Assembly: GCA_026394055.1 (NCBI GenBank)
Contig: JAPKYZ010000059.1
Span: 1 to 64,000 of the forward strand
Length of the DNA stretch: 64,000 bases
Direction of reading: 5' to 3'
From: Acidobacteriota bacterium
GTDB taxonomy: Bacteria > Acidobacteriota > Terriglobia > Bryobacterales > Bryobacteraceae
Shown here: in pieces, positions 34,763 through 42,617 of the stretch
Layout of the letters: the number at the start of each line of letters is the position of its first letter
Position numbering within the stretch: position 1 is the first letter of the stretch
Notes under the pieces: generated by a model
Databases searched by the model: none
What the model saw: only the letters and a program-made list of their open reading frames with translations
Told to the model about the DNA's origin: nothing
Translations under genes and position numbers: made by a program

Positions 34763-35995
34763 TTACGGCAGCAGCCGTTTGTACCACGGCCGCTTTTCCC
34801 CCTGCGGTGGAGCAGTGCGGGAGGCCGGTGCCGCGGCCGGTTGGTTGGGAGCGGCGGCTGGAGCCTCCACATAGGGCTTCTCTTCCAGCTTCACCACGCG
34901 ATAGCCCAGAAAGGCGAAGGTGCGTGCGAGCTTCTGGCCATCCTTGCGGGTGACCACGGTGAACTCTGATAGATAGTCCGGCTTGCGGCCCGGGCGGACG
35001 ACATCGAGCGGGAAGAAGCCTTCCAGGTTCTTCTCGCGGTAAGCCTGCTCGTAACGGTGCCGCCGGTGGTTGTAGAGGAAGATGCGGAAGCCGTCGAACT
35101 GGAAGGGCTGATTCTTCTGGCTCATCGTCGCCCACAGGTAGTGATTCTTGGACGTCCCCTCATCATCCACCGTGCCCAGCGGCCAGTACGCCATGATGCG
35201 GTGCCCTTCGGAATACTGGGCCACTTCATCCGGGATGGCCATCACCAGCATGCCCGACAGGGCCCAGCCCGACAGGCCTTTCTGCGGACCCGCGGTCAGC
35301 CGGACCAGCGTCCAATCATCGGTCTTCCCCGGGACGGTTTCAGTACGCTCCGCCAGGCTATCGGCTTGCGAGATCTCCTCCCAATCGTCCGGCAGTTCTG
35401 GCGTTGGTGGCGGTGGGGGCGGCTCCACCTCTTTGTCCTTGTCCTTGCCCTTGCCCTTCTTCTTTTTGGCCGCCTTGGGAGCCGCCGGCTTTTCTTCGAG
35501 CAGCGGCGGCGGCTGATACGGCACCCGCGGTGCGTACCGGTAGCTGAGCACGTCGACGATGCCCTTTTCGGGAATCTGGGCAAAGCTGGGCGAGCCGCGA
35601 TTCGGCTCATTGTGGAGGTTCAGCGCCTCATAGACCGTGGCCTGACCGATGGGAACGGCATCTTTGTTGCCTTCCGAGAGTTGCCGCAGTTGGTCCAGCT
35701 GTTTGGCGGTGAGCAGCTGCCGCCCATCGATCCAACCCAGCGCTCCTGAAGCCGTGCGCACCCGGAAAAAGCGGCGGCGGCGGTCGATCAGCTCCAGCTT
35801 ATCGCCGTGCTTGATCTGCGCCACTTCGGGTGACCGGGGAGATAGCTCCTGGCGCAGCGTGGCCGTCATGGGTCCGGCAAAGGCTTCGCCCAAGACGCGG
35901 ACCGGCTCCGCCTCCGGTTTGCTGGAGCAGGCGGCCAGGGTCAACAACAAGACAAACAGAGCAGCGGAGCCACCGCGGCGGTCAATCCGGGACAC
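34763..35995 (-). CDS. SH3-domain lipoprotein
   Basis: 410 residues from a GTG at 35995 that overlaps the manA stop by 14 bases; the longer frame to 36163 is inside manA. The signal ends in a lipobox L-A-A-C with Cys23. A bacterial SH3 domain covers about 45-110 (I-K-H-G-D-K-L-E-L-I-D-R-R-R-R-F-F-R-V, A-L-G-W-I-D-G). A Lys-rich stretch then a poly-Pro run (about 205-235) leads to a second SH3-like part (L-S-G-W-A-L). The rest is unknown. It is probably anchored in the outer or inner membrane and may bind peptidoglycan; no enzyme motif is visible. Confidence 0.75.
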   Translation of the reverse strand: MSRIDRRGGSAALFVLLLTLAACSSKPEAEPVRVLGEAFAGPMTATLRQELSPRSPEVAQIKHGDKLELIDRRRRFFRVRTASGALGWIDGRQLLTAKQLDQLRQLSEGNKDAVPIGQATVYEALNLHNEPNRGSPSFAQIPEKGIVDVLSYRYAPRVPYQPPPLLEEKPAAPKAAKKKKGKGKDKDKEVEPPPPPPTPELPDDWEEISQADSLAERTETVPGKTDDWTLVRLTAGPQKGLSGWALSGMLVMAIPDEVAQYSEGHRIMAYWPLGTVDDEGTSKNHYLWATMSQKNQPFQFDGFRIFLYNHRRHRYEQAYREKNLEGFFPLDVVRPGRKPDYLSEFTVVTRKDGQKLARTFAFLGYRVVKLEEKPYVEAPAAAPNQPAAAPASRTAPPQGEKRPWYKRLLP

Positions 35996-36734
35996 GGGCG
36001 TGGATGACCTCCAACTTGCCGTCAACTGTCGCTGGCTCGTCGATGCGCCATACGTCGCCAGCCCGCAGCGCGTGCCCGTCGACTGTTCCTGATCCCTCCA
36101 GCGCCACCAGCCAACCCGGCTTGGCCGTGCGAGGGCCATCGAGATGCCATAGGTCCACTTCAAAATACTCGCTGGTGGCCAAGCGTTCGCCCGTCACGGT
36201 GGCGACGCCGGGATGGGTGGTCAAGTGCGACACGGCCAGGCCAGCTTCGAGGTGCAGCTCGCGCGGGCGGCCATAGTCGTAGAGCCGGTAGGTGACGTCG
36301 TTGTTCTGCTGCACTTCACACAGTGTGATGCCCGCGCCAATGGCGTGGACGGTTCCGGCGGGCACAAAAACACTATCCCCCGCGACCACCGGCACCCAGC
36401 TGAGCAGGTGTTCCACCTCGCCCGAAAGGCAGGCGGCGCGGAAGGTGGCGGGGTCCACCGGTTCCTTTAAGCCCACGGCCACGGCAGCACCGGGTTCAGC
36501 TTTCAGGATGTGCCACATCTCTGTTTTGCCCAAGGGCCCGCCGGGGTGCACCTGCACGGAAAGGTTCTCGGTGGTGAAAATGAACTTCACCAGCAGCGGC
36601 GCCGGAACATCGGGTGATGGTTCAGGGAACCACACTTCGCCGATGCGGCCGGAGGCGGGAGTAGGGAACAAGGGCTCAAGCGTGCGGGAGCCCCAGATGC
36701 GTTCGACGAAGGTTGGTAGTAGCTGTCGGGTCAC
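35982..36734 (-). CDS. manA: Mannose-6-phosphate isomerase, class I
   Basis: 250 residues, shorter than E. coli ManA (391) but normal for the compact form. The Zn site is V-Q-V-H-P (Gln and His), Glu in T-L-C-E-V-Q and His in G-T-V-H-A-I-G. A cupin-like N-terminal domain is followed by D-V-T-Y-R-L-Y-D-Y-G-R. It interconverts mannose-6-P and fructose-6-P, feeding GDP-mannose for surface glycans or mannose catabolism. Its stop overlaps the start of the downstream lipoprotein gene. Confidence 0.85.
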   Translation of the reverse strand: MTRQLLPTFVERIWGSRTLEPLFPTPASGRIGEVWFPEPSPDVPAPLLVKFIFTTENLSVQVHPGGPLGKTEMWHILKAEPGAAVAVGLKEPVDPATFRAACLSGEVEHLLSWVPVVAGDSVFVPAGTVHAIGAGITLCEVQQNNDVTYRLYDYGRPRELHLEAGLAVSHLTTHPGVATVTGERLATSEYFEVDLWHLDGPRTAKPGWLVALEGSGTVDGHALRAGDVWRIDEPATVDGKLEVIHARVPD

Positions 36735-36775
36735 AAAGCTCTTAACGGCAACTCCCTGCCGTCATCATAGATGCA

Positions 36776-36806
36776 CCGGTAGGACGCGTGGGGCACACCC
36801 TACCGG
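36776..36806 (-). terminator. Hairpin after the aminotransferase gene
   Basis: Perfect arms CCGGTAGG and CCTACCGG enclose 15 bases in the gap between the aminotransferase stop and the manA start, both minus strand. A T-run is not clear, so it may be a weak or Rho-aided terminator. Confidence 0.5.
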
Positions 36807-36835
36807 CGCGGAACGAATCGAGACGAATTGCGACG

Positions 36836-38029
36836 CTACAGCGACTTGATGAAGGCTTCCAGGCGATCGAGCCCCCGCTCCAGCTCGGCCATTGAGCAGG
36901 CATAGGAGATGCGGATGTGGCTGTTGGTGCCAAACGCTTCACCCGGGACGGTGGCGACAAACTGCTCCGTCAGCAGCTTCTCGGCGAACTCAAACGCCGT
37001 CTTCACGCGGCCGCCCAGGAAGGCGCCGATGTTGGGGTAGGCGTAGAACGCACCCTCCGGCACATTCACCTTGATGCCGGGGATGGCGCGCAGCCGGCCG
37101 ATCACATAGTCACGGCGCTTGCGGAACTCGGTCAACATTTCGGTGACCGATTCCTGCGGACCGCGCACCGCTTCGACGGCCGCCTTCTGGGCGATCGACG
37201 TGGGGTTCGAGGTCGAGTGGCTCTGCAGATTGTTGATCGCGGTGATCACCGGGGCCGGGGCCAAGGCGAAGCCAATGCGCCAGCCGGTGAAAGCGTAGGT
37301 CTTCGACAGCGACCCGGCCACGATCACCGTATCCTTGGCGCCCGGCAGCGAGGCCAGCGAGAACGGCGTCTCGTCATAGAGGAAGCGGCAGTAGCATTCA
37401 TCCGTGATGATCAGGAAGCCTTCCGCTTTGGCCAGCGCGAAAATCTTTTCGAGCTCAGCACGCGGAATGATCGAGCCCGAGGGGTTCGACGGCGAGTTGA
37501 TGATCACCACTTTGGTCCGCGGCGTCACGTGCTGCTTCAGGATCTCAGCGGTGAGGTTGAACCCGGCGTCTTCGTCGGTCTCGACAAAGATGCACTTGCC
37601 GCCGGCGTAATTCACTACGTCCTTAAAGGTGACCCAGTAAGGCACTGGGATGATCACTTCGTCGCCCGGGTTGATCAGCACCTGCATCAGGTTGAAGATC
37701 TCGTGCTTGCCGCCGACGCCCGCGATCACTTCGTTCAGCTTGTAGTCGGTGCCGTAGTCGATGCGGTGACGGTCAATGATGGCCTGCTTCAGCTCCACCG
37801 TGCCGCCCGCGGGGGTGTAGCGGGTGAAGTTCTTTTCGATGGCATCCACCGCCGCACGCTTGATATTGGCGGGCGTCGGGAAGTCGGGTTCGCCGACTGA
37901 GAAATCCACCACGTCCACGCCTTCGCGGCGCAGCCGGTCAGCTTCGGCCGCCACCTTCATGGTTGACGACACACTGATCAGGCTGACGCGATCGGCCAGC
38001 AACTTCTTTTCCACCGCTACTCCACTCAT
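36836..38029 (-). CDS. Aspartate-type aminotransferase, class I
   Basis: 397 residues. Fold-type I PLP enzyme with F-S-V-G-E-P-D-F near the N-terminus, R-Y-T-P-A-G-G, N-S-P-S-N-P-S-G, Y-C-R-F-L-Y-D in the cofactor-binding region, and the Schiff-base Lys in S-L-S-K-T-Y-A-F-T-G-W-R-I-G. The AspB/AspC subgroup 1b pattern fits aspartate (and often prephenate or glutamate) transamination between amino acid and 2-oxo acid. It overlaps coaD by 4 bases and follows it on the minus strand, an operon. Confidence 0.9.
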   Translation of the reverse strand: MSGVAVEKKLLADRVSLISVSSTMKVAAEADRLRREGVDVVDFSVGEPDFPTPANIKRAAVDAIEKNFTRYTPAGGTVELKQAIIDRHRIDYGTDYKLNEVIAGVGGKHEIFNLMQVLINPGDEVIIPVPYWVTFKDVVNYAGGKCIFVETDEDAGFNLTAEILKQHVTPRTKVVIINSPSNPSGSIIPRAELEKIFALAKAEGFLIITDECYCRFLYDETPFSLASLPGAKDTVIVAGSLSKTYAFTGWRIGFALAPAPVITAINNLQSHSTSNPTSIAQKAAVEAVRGPQESVTEMLTEFRKRRDYVIGRLRAIPGIKVNVPEGAFYAYPNIGAFLGGRVKTAFEFAEKLLTEQFVATVPGEAFGTNSHIRISYACSMAELERGLDRLEAFIKSL

Positions 38030-38550
38030 TTGACTGCTATTCCTCTCTCTACTTGACCAAGAATGCGATCTTTCAGCTTCGCTTCCACCACCGGCGGCAC
38101 TAGGCCCCGGATATCGCCTCCCAGGCCGATGATCTCTTTCACCAACCGGGAGCTGACGAACGAATACTGCTCGCCCGCCATCAAAAACACCGTCTCCACG
38201 TCCGGCCGCAGGCGCCGGTTCATCAAGGCCATCTGGAGCTCATTTTCATAATCGGAGATCGCCCGGATGCCGCGGACAATCAACGATGCGCCGCGTGCGG
38301 CGGCGTAATCCACCAGCAGGCCGTCAAACGATTCGACGACCACGTTCGGAAACTCTTTCGCCACCTCGGTCATCATCTCGATCCGCTCCGGCACCGAGAA
38401 CAACGGCCGCTTGGATTCGTTCTTCAACACCGCCACAATCAGACGGCCCGCAATCTTCGAGGCTCGTGAAATAACATCGCGATGCCCGTTGGTGATCGGG
38501 TCAAATGAGCCGGGATAGATGGCCGTTAAACCGGCTTGCGGCGATTCCAA
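38026..38550 (-). CDS. coaD: Phosphopantetheine adenylyltransferase
   Basis: 174 residues. The nucleotidyltransferase motif is P-G-S-F-D-P-I-T-N-G-H (about 14-24), and the other end of the ATP site is S-S-R-L-V-K-E-I (about 134-141). Y-E-N-E-L-Q-M-A-L-M-N-R-R and G-I-R-A-I-S-D are typical. It transfers AMP from ATP to 4'-phosphopantetheine, the fourth step in coenzyme A synthesis. It is the first gene of the short operon with the aminotransferase. Confidence 0.95.
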   Translation of the reverse strand: MESPQAGLTAIYPGSFDPITNGHRDVISRASKIAGRLIVAVLKNESKRPLFSVPERIEMMTEVAKEFPNVVVESFDGLLVDYAAARGASLIVRGIRAISDYENELQMALMNRRLRPDVETVFLMAGEQYSFVSSRLVKEIIGLGGDIRGLVPPVVEAKLKDRILGQVERGIAVK

Positions 38551-38679
38551 GGTAGTTCAGTCATTAATTTTAGCGAACTTGGGGGTCCGGCTGCCGGAAC
38601 CGGCCCGGCAATGACAACCGCGCCCGCGGCGATGTTCAACATCGAGGCGGGCGCGGCAGGCGGAAGGCAGATGCAGGAA

Positions 38680-39906
38680 CTAGAGCAGACGGAAGTTCAC
38701 TTCGATGGTCGCCTCCACGGCAACAGGCGTGCCGTCTTTGGTGCCGGGCGTGAAGCGCCATTGGGTGATCGCTTCGATGGCGTTCTGGTCGAGCGTTTCT
38801 TCCAGCCCTTCGAGCACGTAGATGTCTTCAGCGACTCCCTCTTCATTGACGACGACGTGGAGCTTCACCACGCCCTCGATCTTGGCGTCGCGCGCCTGTT
38901 CAGAGTACTTGGGCTCCACCTTTTGGGTCAGCTTAGGCGCCTTCACGCCCTCGTCCTTCATGGTGTAAGTTTTGCGATCCGGCGGCGCGGCCACCACCGG
39001 GAAAACCGTCACAGTAACGGCGACGGCGGCCATCAGGAAAGCTGCGCCAGCGATCATCGCACGGCGGGCGAGCGGCCCTCCCCAGGGAGAGCGGGTCAAA
39101 TTGAGCATACGAACCTCCAAAGCATCGGTCTTTGAAAACGAATCACCATCCAGCACGCCCAACGCACCTTGCGGTACGGGGGCCGGGAGCAGTTGCGCCG
39201 CGGCTTCCAGCAGCCGGTCGGCATAGTCGGGCAGCCACGCGGCCGCCAGATCGTCACACGAGCATTCACGCGCCAGGGTCAGCTTTTGCTTCAGCCAGAC
39301 AACGCCGGGATGCCACCACAATCCGAGCGTCATCACTTCTACGCACAAATTCCAAAAGTAGTCGCGCCGGGCGATGTGGGCCCGCTCGTGAGCCAGCACG
39401 GCCTCCCGGACGGGAGCGGGCATCTGCGCCCACTGGTCTTGCGGCACCAGGATCACCGGGTCGAGGAAGCCAAACGTCACGGGCGTCGCGACCTGCGAGG
39501 ATTGGCGAACCGTGGGGTCGGTGGTGGGGAGTGAGCTCCGCCGCAGCGCGTCGAGCCGCACAACACCCAGCGCCACCCACATCAGCCGCCCCCCGGCCGC
39601 CAGCGCGGCCAGCGCCAGCAGGATATTGCTCCAGTGGAAGGGCGTGCTCGCGAAGGGGGCCGCGGCCGCCACGGCCTGCGTGTCCACCACGAAGGCGGCC
39701 ACCGGTACGGGCCGCGAAGGCCACAGGGCGACCGCGGGCAGGATCCCAATCGCCAGCAGCGTGGCCGTGCCCAGCGCCGCCCGCCAGCCGCTCGAGACCC
39801 GGACCAGCCAGCGATCACTGATCCCCAGCGCCGCCGCCAGCACAAACGCCATCGCGGCCGCATTGCCCAGATAGGCCAACAGTTGGGCTGTTTCCACGTG
39901 AATCAT
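38680..39906 (-). CDS. M56 (BlaR1-like) membrane protease fused to a TonB C-terminal domain
   Basis: 408 residues. N-terminal membrane helices (about 10-28, 42-60, 95-112) precede the M56 metalloprotease motif H-E-R-A-H (about 177-181) with the partner Glu in R-E-C-S-C-D-D. A further helix lies about 283-302. After it a TonB C-terminal domain (about 320-408) has P-K-Y-S-E-Q-A-R-D-A-K-I-E-G-V-V-K-L-H-V and W-R-F-T-P-G. BlaR1 proteins instead carry a penicillin-binding sensor. The TonB part may sense or contact outer-membrane receptors. The start overlaps the BlaI-like stop by 4 bases. Confidence 0.85.
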   Translation of the reverse strand: MIHVETAQLLAYLGNAAAMAFVLAAALGISDRWLVRVSSGWRAALGTATLLAIGILPAVALWPSRPVPVAAFVVDTQAVAAAAPFASTPFHWSNILLALAALAAGGRLMWVALGVVRLDALRRSSLPTTDPTVRQSSQVATPVTFGFLDPVILVPQDQWAQMPAPVREAVLAHERAHIARRDYFWNLCVEVMTLGLWWHPGVVWLKQKLTLARECSCDDLAAAWLPDYADRLLEAAAQLLPAPVPQGALGVLDGDSFSKTDALEVRMLNLTRSPWGGPLARRAMIAGAAFLMAAVAVTVTVFPVVAAPPDRKTYTMKDEGVKAPKLTQKVEPKYSEQARDAKIEGVVKLHVVVNEEGVAEDIYVLEGLEETLDQNAIEAITQWRFTPGTKDGTPVAVEATIEVNFRLL

Positions 39907-40325
39907 TTCTTGCCTCCCCGAATCCCAGTTACCTTGGCACCGGCCGCCTTGGCCGCGGAAAGTTTCTCCTGCAGGGCTTTCAGCCGTTCCGGCGTCAGTT
40001 GATCCGTCTCCAACAGGCCCATCACCAAACTTTCAGCGGAGCCGCCAAACATCCGGTCCACCAGGTCCCGCACGGCGGCACCCCTGGCTTCCCGCCGCTT
40101 CAGCTCCGGCGTGTAGACATAGGCCCGGTCCACCAGTTCGCGCCGCACCTTGCCCTTACGGTGTAAGACATTCAGCATGGTTTGCACGGTGGTGTAGGCC
40201 AGGGGCTCACCATCGCGCGGAGCCAGATGCTGGGCCACGGCCTGGACGTTGCCGGGGCCGTGTTCCCAGAGGATGTTCATGATCTCCAGTTCCAAGGGCG
40301 TGAGTTGTTGAGGTGTCCGGGGCAT
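39903..40325 (-). CDS. BlaI/MecI/CopY-family repressor
   Basis: 140 residues. The winged helix (about 8-80) shows L-T-P-L-E-L-E-I-M-N-I-L-W and A-Y-T-T-V-Q-T-M-L-N-V-L-H-R-K-G-K-V-R-R, the family core. The C-terminal dimerisation region contains L-V-M-G-L-L-E-T-D-Q-L-T-P. In the Bla/Mec systems the M56 protease inactivates the repressor on signal. Two CTAA-n4-TTAG dyads in its own promoter are probable operators. Confidence 0.9.
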   Translation of the reverse strand: MPRTPQQLTPLELEIMNILWEHGPGNVQAVAQHLAPRDGEPLAYTTVQTMLNVLHRKGKVRRELVDRAYVYTPELKRREARGAAVRDLVDRMFGGSAESLVMGLLETDQLTPERLKALQEKLSAAKAAGAKVTGIRGGKK

Positions 40326-40331
40326 CGATGT

Positions 40332-40376
40332 CCTAATTATTTAGGAGACGCCCGTTTTTGTCAACTAAAATTTTAG
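40332..40376 (-). promoter_or_regulatory. blaI promoter with two BlaI-type operator dyads
   Basis: On the minus strand TTGACA (40364-40359) and AATAAT (40341-40336) are 17 bp apart, a consensus-like sigma70 promoter. A dyad CCTAA-TTAT-TTAGG (40332-40345) covers the -10. A perfect dyad CTAAAATTTTAG (40365-40376) touches the -35. The centres are 32 bp apart, three helical turns. This arrangement predicts tight autorepression. Confidence 0.8.
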
Positions 40377-40476
40377 GAGATGAACTTCAAAAATAGATCC
40401 CGCCCGGCAACTTGTTTCCGCGACGGGTGTTCCTGTACCCTAAGCTTTCTAGCCGATCCGGACAAAGGAGACATTC

Positions 40477-40587
40477 GTGGACGAACAGACAGTACAAATC
40501 GTGGCCGGCCTTCTGGCCGTTGTGTGCGTCGTGATTGTGGTGATGCGCCGCAAGGCCAAAAAGACCACCGATCAAGACGAGTTTTAG
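40477..40587 (+). CDS. 36-residue single-pass membrane protein
   Basis: GTG at 40477 with AAAGGAG 6 bases upstream. M-D-E-Q-T-V-Q-I starts a short polar N-terminus, V-A-G-L-L-A-V-V-C-V-V-I-V-V-M is a clean membrane helix (residues 9-23), and R-R-K-A-K-K-T-T-D-Q-D-E-F is a positive-inside C-terminus. A strong hairpin terminator follows 30 bp later. The balance of ribosome site, helix, charge pattern and terminator is convincing for a real gene. No family recognised. It may be divergently controlled from the blaI operator region. Confidence 0.7.
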   Translation: MDEQTVQIVAGLLAVVCVVIVVMRRKAKKTTDQDEF

Positions 40588-40617
40588 GACGCCCGGAGGT
40601 TCCCGCTTGAATCCTTG

Positions 40618-40642
40618 GGCGGGCCAGCTGTAGCGGCCCGCC
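40618..40642 (+). terminator. Terminator after the 36-aa gene
   Basis: GGCGGGCC pairs with GGCCCGCC around nine bases and is followed by TTCCC. It separates the small membrane gene from the SET gene, which starts 40 bp later. Confidence 0.65.
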
Positions 40643-40682
40643 TTCCCAACCCTTCCCCCTACATCTCTGGACAACACTCCCC

Positions 40683-41123
40683 TTGACTCGCCCGAAGATC
40701 GACCCCGCGTACTGCAACTTCAAACTCAGCATTGGCAAGTCGCGCATCCACCGCTGGGGCCTGTTCGCGGCGGAGCCGATCCCCAAGAACCGCAAGGTGA
40801 TCGAGTACACCGGCGAGCGCTGCAATCGCATCGAAACCAAGCGCCGGGGCGAGGAGCGCGAGCATGTCTACATGTTCACGCTGAACTCCTATTGGGCCAT
40901 TGATGGCGCGGTGGGCGGCTCCGGTGCCGAGTACATCAACCACTGCTGTGAGCCCAACCTGGTGACGCGCATCATCAAGGAACACATCCTGTACTTCAGC
41001 ATGCGCGACATCGCCGCCGGCGAAGAGCTGTTTATCGACTACCGCTTTGGCTGGGAAGTAGAACACGTCCCCTGCAAATGCGGCGCCCTCACCTGCCGCG
41101 GCCTCATCAACGTCAAAAGCTAG
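40683..41123 (+). CDS. SET-domain protein lysine methyltransferase
   Basis: 146 residues from a TTG. SET motifs: R-W-G-L-F-A-A-E-P-I-P (N-SET), I-E-Y-T-G-E, Y-I-N-H-C-C-E-P-N-L (the N-H-x3-P-N knot) and E-E-L-F-I-D-Y-R (catalytic Tyr). A post-SET zinc part C-K-C-G...C-R-G closes it (about 131-141). All motif blocks are present, so an SAM-dependent Lys methyltransferase is likely. The substrate is unknown; a nucleoid or ribosomal protein is possible. SET genes are mainly eukaryotic and scattered in bacteria. Confidence 0.85.
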   Translation: MTRPKIDPAYCNFKLSIGKSRIHRWGLFAAEPIPKNRKVIEYTGERCNRIETKRRGEEREHVYMFTLNSYWAIDGAVGGSGAEYINHCCEPNLVTRIIKEHILYFSMRDIAAGEELFIDYRFGWEVEHVPCKCGALTCRGLINVKS

Positions 41124-41132
41124 CGCCTTGCC

Positions 41133-41164
41133 TTTCAGCCCCATGCGTCAGCTTGGGGCTTTTT
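41133..41164. repeat. Repeated hairpin, copy 1
   Basis: TTTCAGCCCCATGCGTCAGC then TTGGGGCTTTT; the stem is AGCCCCA with TGGGGCT. The T-run serves as terminator for the SET gene. Copies 2 and 3 follow. Confidence 0.7.
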
Positions 41165-41203
41165 CGGGGAAGCGCAAGTCCGGCGGGACCGGCGGCCCGC
41201 GGG

Positions 41204-41234
41204 TTTCAGCCCCATGCGTCAGCTTGGGGCTTTT
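41204..41234. repeat. Repeated hairpin, copy 2
   Basis: A second copy in the same orientation, identical to copy 1 through GGGGCTTTT (30 bases). Between them lies GC-rich DNA without a gene. Confidence 0.7.
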
Positions 41235-41250
41235 GCGGGATCCCGAAAAT

Positions 41251-41274
41251 AGCCCCAAGCTTGCGCATGGGGCT
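41251..41274. repeat. Repeated hairpin, copy 3 (inverted)
   Basis: A 24-bp inverted copy with arms AGCCCCA and TGGGGCT; the loop differs slightly (AGCTTGCGCA on the plus strand). It ends the minus-strand CpaE-like gene, where it is followed by ATTTTC. Confidence 0.65.
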
Positions 41275-41313
41275 GGTCCGAACCATCACAGAGTAAGCCA
41301 GACAATGGAAGGC

Positions 41314-42528
41314 TCACTTGCGGCCCAGCAAGCCCCAAAGCCCGGCCAAGCCACTTGATTTGGCCTTTTCGGGTGGTTTCGGCACAGCCGCTTCCGGCGG
41401 GCCTCCGGCCAGCGTCGTGGCCAATGCACTGAGGCTTTTGCCGAAGGCCGAACCGGCGGCGACCGGTTTCCCTTCGAGAAGCGACTGCTGGATCGCCTCC
41501 GGGTCGGCCGGGAGCGATTTGTAGACCGGAACGGACAGCTGTTGTTGCAGCGTCTCCGCCGCGCTGACCTTGCCATCGCGGTTCAGCACCAGCTTCACCC
41601 GTTGGTGGGGCACGCGCAGGTTCCGCAAATGGTCCAGCGCGCGCTGGCAGGAGCGCATGGCGCCCGCCTCCGCCGTGGTCACCAGCAGGACTTCGTCTGC
41701 CATCTGCGCAATCCGCTCATTCCACGGGCCATAGGGGGAGGCCACATCGGCCACCACCAGCTCGTAAAGCCCTCGGGCAAAACTGATCAGGTTGCGAGGC
41801 TCGGCCAGATCGTAGATGCCCTCGGCCAGCGCATCCGGCGCGAACAGCAGATCGACGCCGTCCATTGTCTGCACCAGCCCGCGCCAGACATCGACATCCA
41901 GCGCCGTCCCGCGCGCCACCGCGTCCATAAAGCTATACCCGGGCTTGGCCTTGAGCAAGAACGATTGGATGCCGCACAGCGGGTCTAGATCGGCCAGCAG
42001 TACGCGCTTGGCGTTGAATTTTTTGCGTTGGAAGACCAGATTCAGCGCCACCGTGGAAGCGCCGCAGCCGCCCTTGACGGGCATGACGGCGATCAGTCGC
42101 CCCTGCCCTTCGGGCTGCATCAGATGCGGATGGATCCCCGCCAGCCGGCCGAACACCGCCGCCACCTGGTCGGCCAGAAAGGGGTGGATCAAGAACTCGG
42201 ACGCGCCTTGTCGCAGACACGACAGCACCAAATCCGGATCATTTTTCGCCAGCAGCGCCACCACCGGCAACTTAGGCGCCGCCTTCTCGATTTCGCGGAC
42301 CAGCGGCAGCGCCGTCTCTTTGGAGGTGGCGGCGTCCAGCAGACACACCGATAGCGTCTGTGAGCTGAGCAGACGGGCCAGCGACGCCGTGTCCGGGTAG
42401 GACTTCACCTCAAACAGCTGAGCGGAGGGCACTTGGTCCGCCAATAGATTGCGCACCGCCGCGCCCAACTCAGCACTCGGCCCCAGGACAAGGATCTTCC
42501 AGTTGCGTGCGATCCCCAAACTGCTCAT
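41314..42528 (-). CDS. CpaE/TadZ-like MinD-family ATPase
   Basis: 404 residues from the ATG at 42528; a longer frame to 42612 is not supported by a ribosome site. A receiver-like N-terminal domain (about 10-135) has K-I-L-V-L-G-P-S and H-P-F-L-A-D. It is followed by a deviant Walker A K-G-G-C-G-A-S-T (about 150-157), then L-A-D-L-D-P as switch region. TadZ/CpaE proteins localise Tad pilus assembly. No other tad/cpa genes are nearby. A Pro/Ala linker and a G-L-A-G-L-W-G-L-L tail form the C-terminus. Divergent from the LuxR gene. Confidence 0.8.
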   Translation of the reverse strand: MSSLGIARNWKILVLGPSAELGAAVRNLLADQVPSAQLFEVKSYPDTASLARLLSSQTLSVCLLDAATSKETALPLVREIEKAAPKLPVVALLAKNDPDLVLSCLRQGASEFLIHPFLADQVAAVFGRLAGIHPHLMQPEGQGRLIAVMPVKGGCGASTVALNLVFQRKKFNAKRVLLADLDPLCGIQSFLLKAKPGYSFMDAVARGTALDVDVWRGLVQTMDGVDLLFAPDALAEGIYDLAEPRNLISFARGLYELVVADVASPYGPWNERIAQMADEVLLVTTAEAGAMRSCQRALDHLRNLRVPHQRVKLVLNRDGKVSAAETLQQQLSVPVYKSLPADPEAIQQSLLEGKPVAAGSAFGKSLSALATTLAGGPPEAAVPKPPEKAKSSGLAGLWGLLGRK

Positions 42529-42617
42529 AGGTTCCGTAAGGGATTCATCGGCTGAACTGGGCTCGTTATGAAATTGTGAGAAACTGGCCCGGCTCAGAGT
42601 ACTACCAATCAACGGAA

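Noticed and set aside
35996..36163. Longer N-terminus of the SH3 lipoprotein
   Set aside because: It lies inside manA; the lipobox needs the start at 35995.
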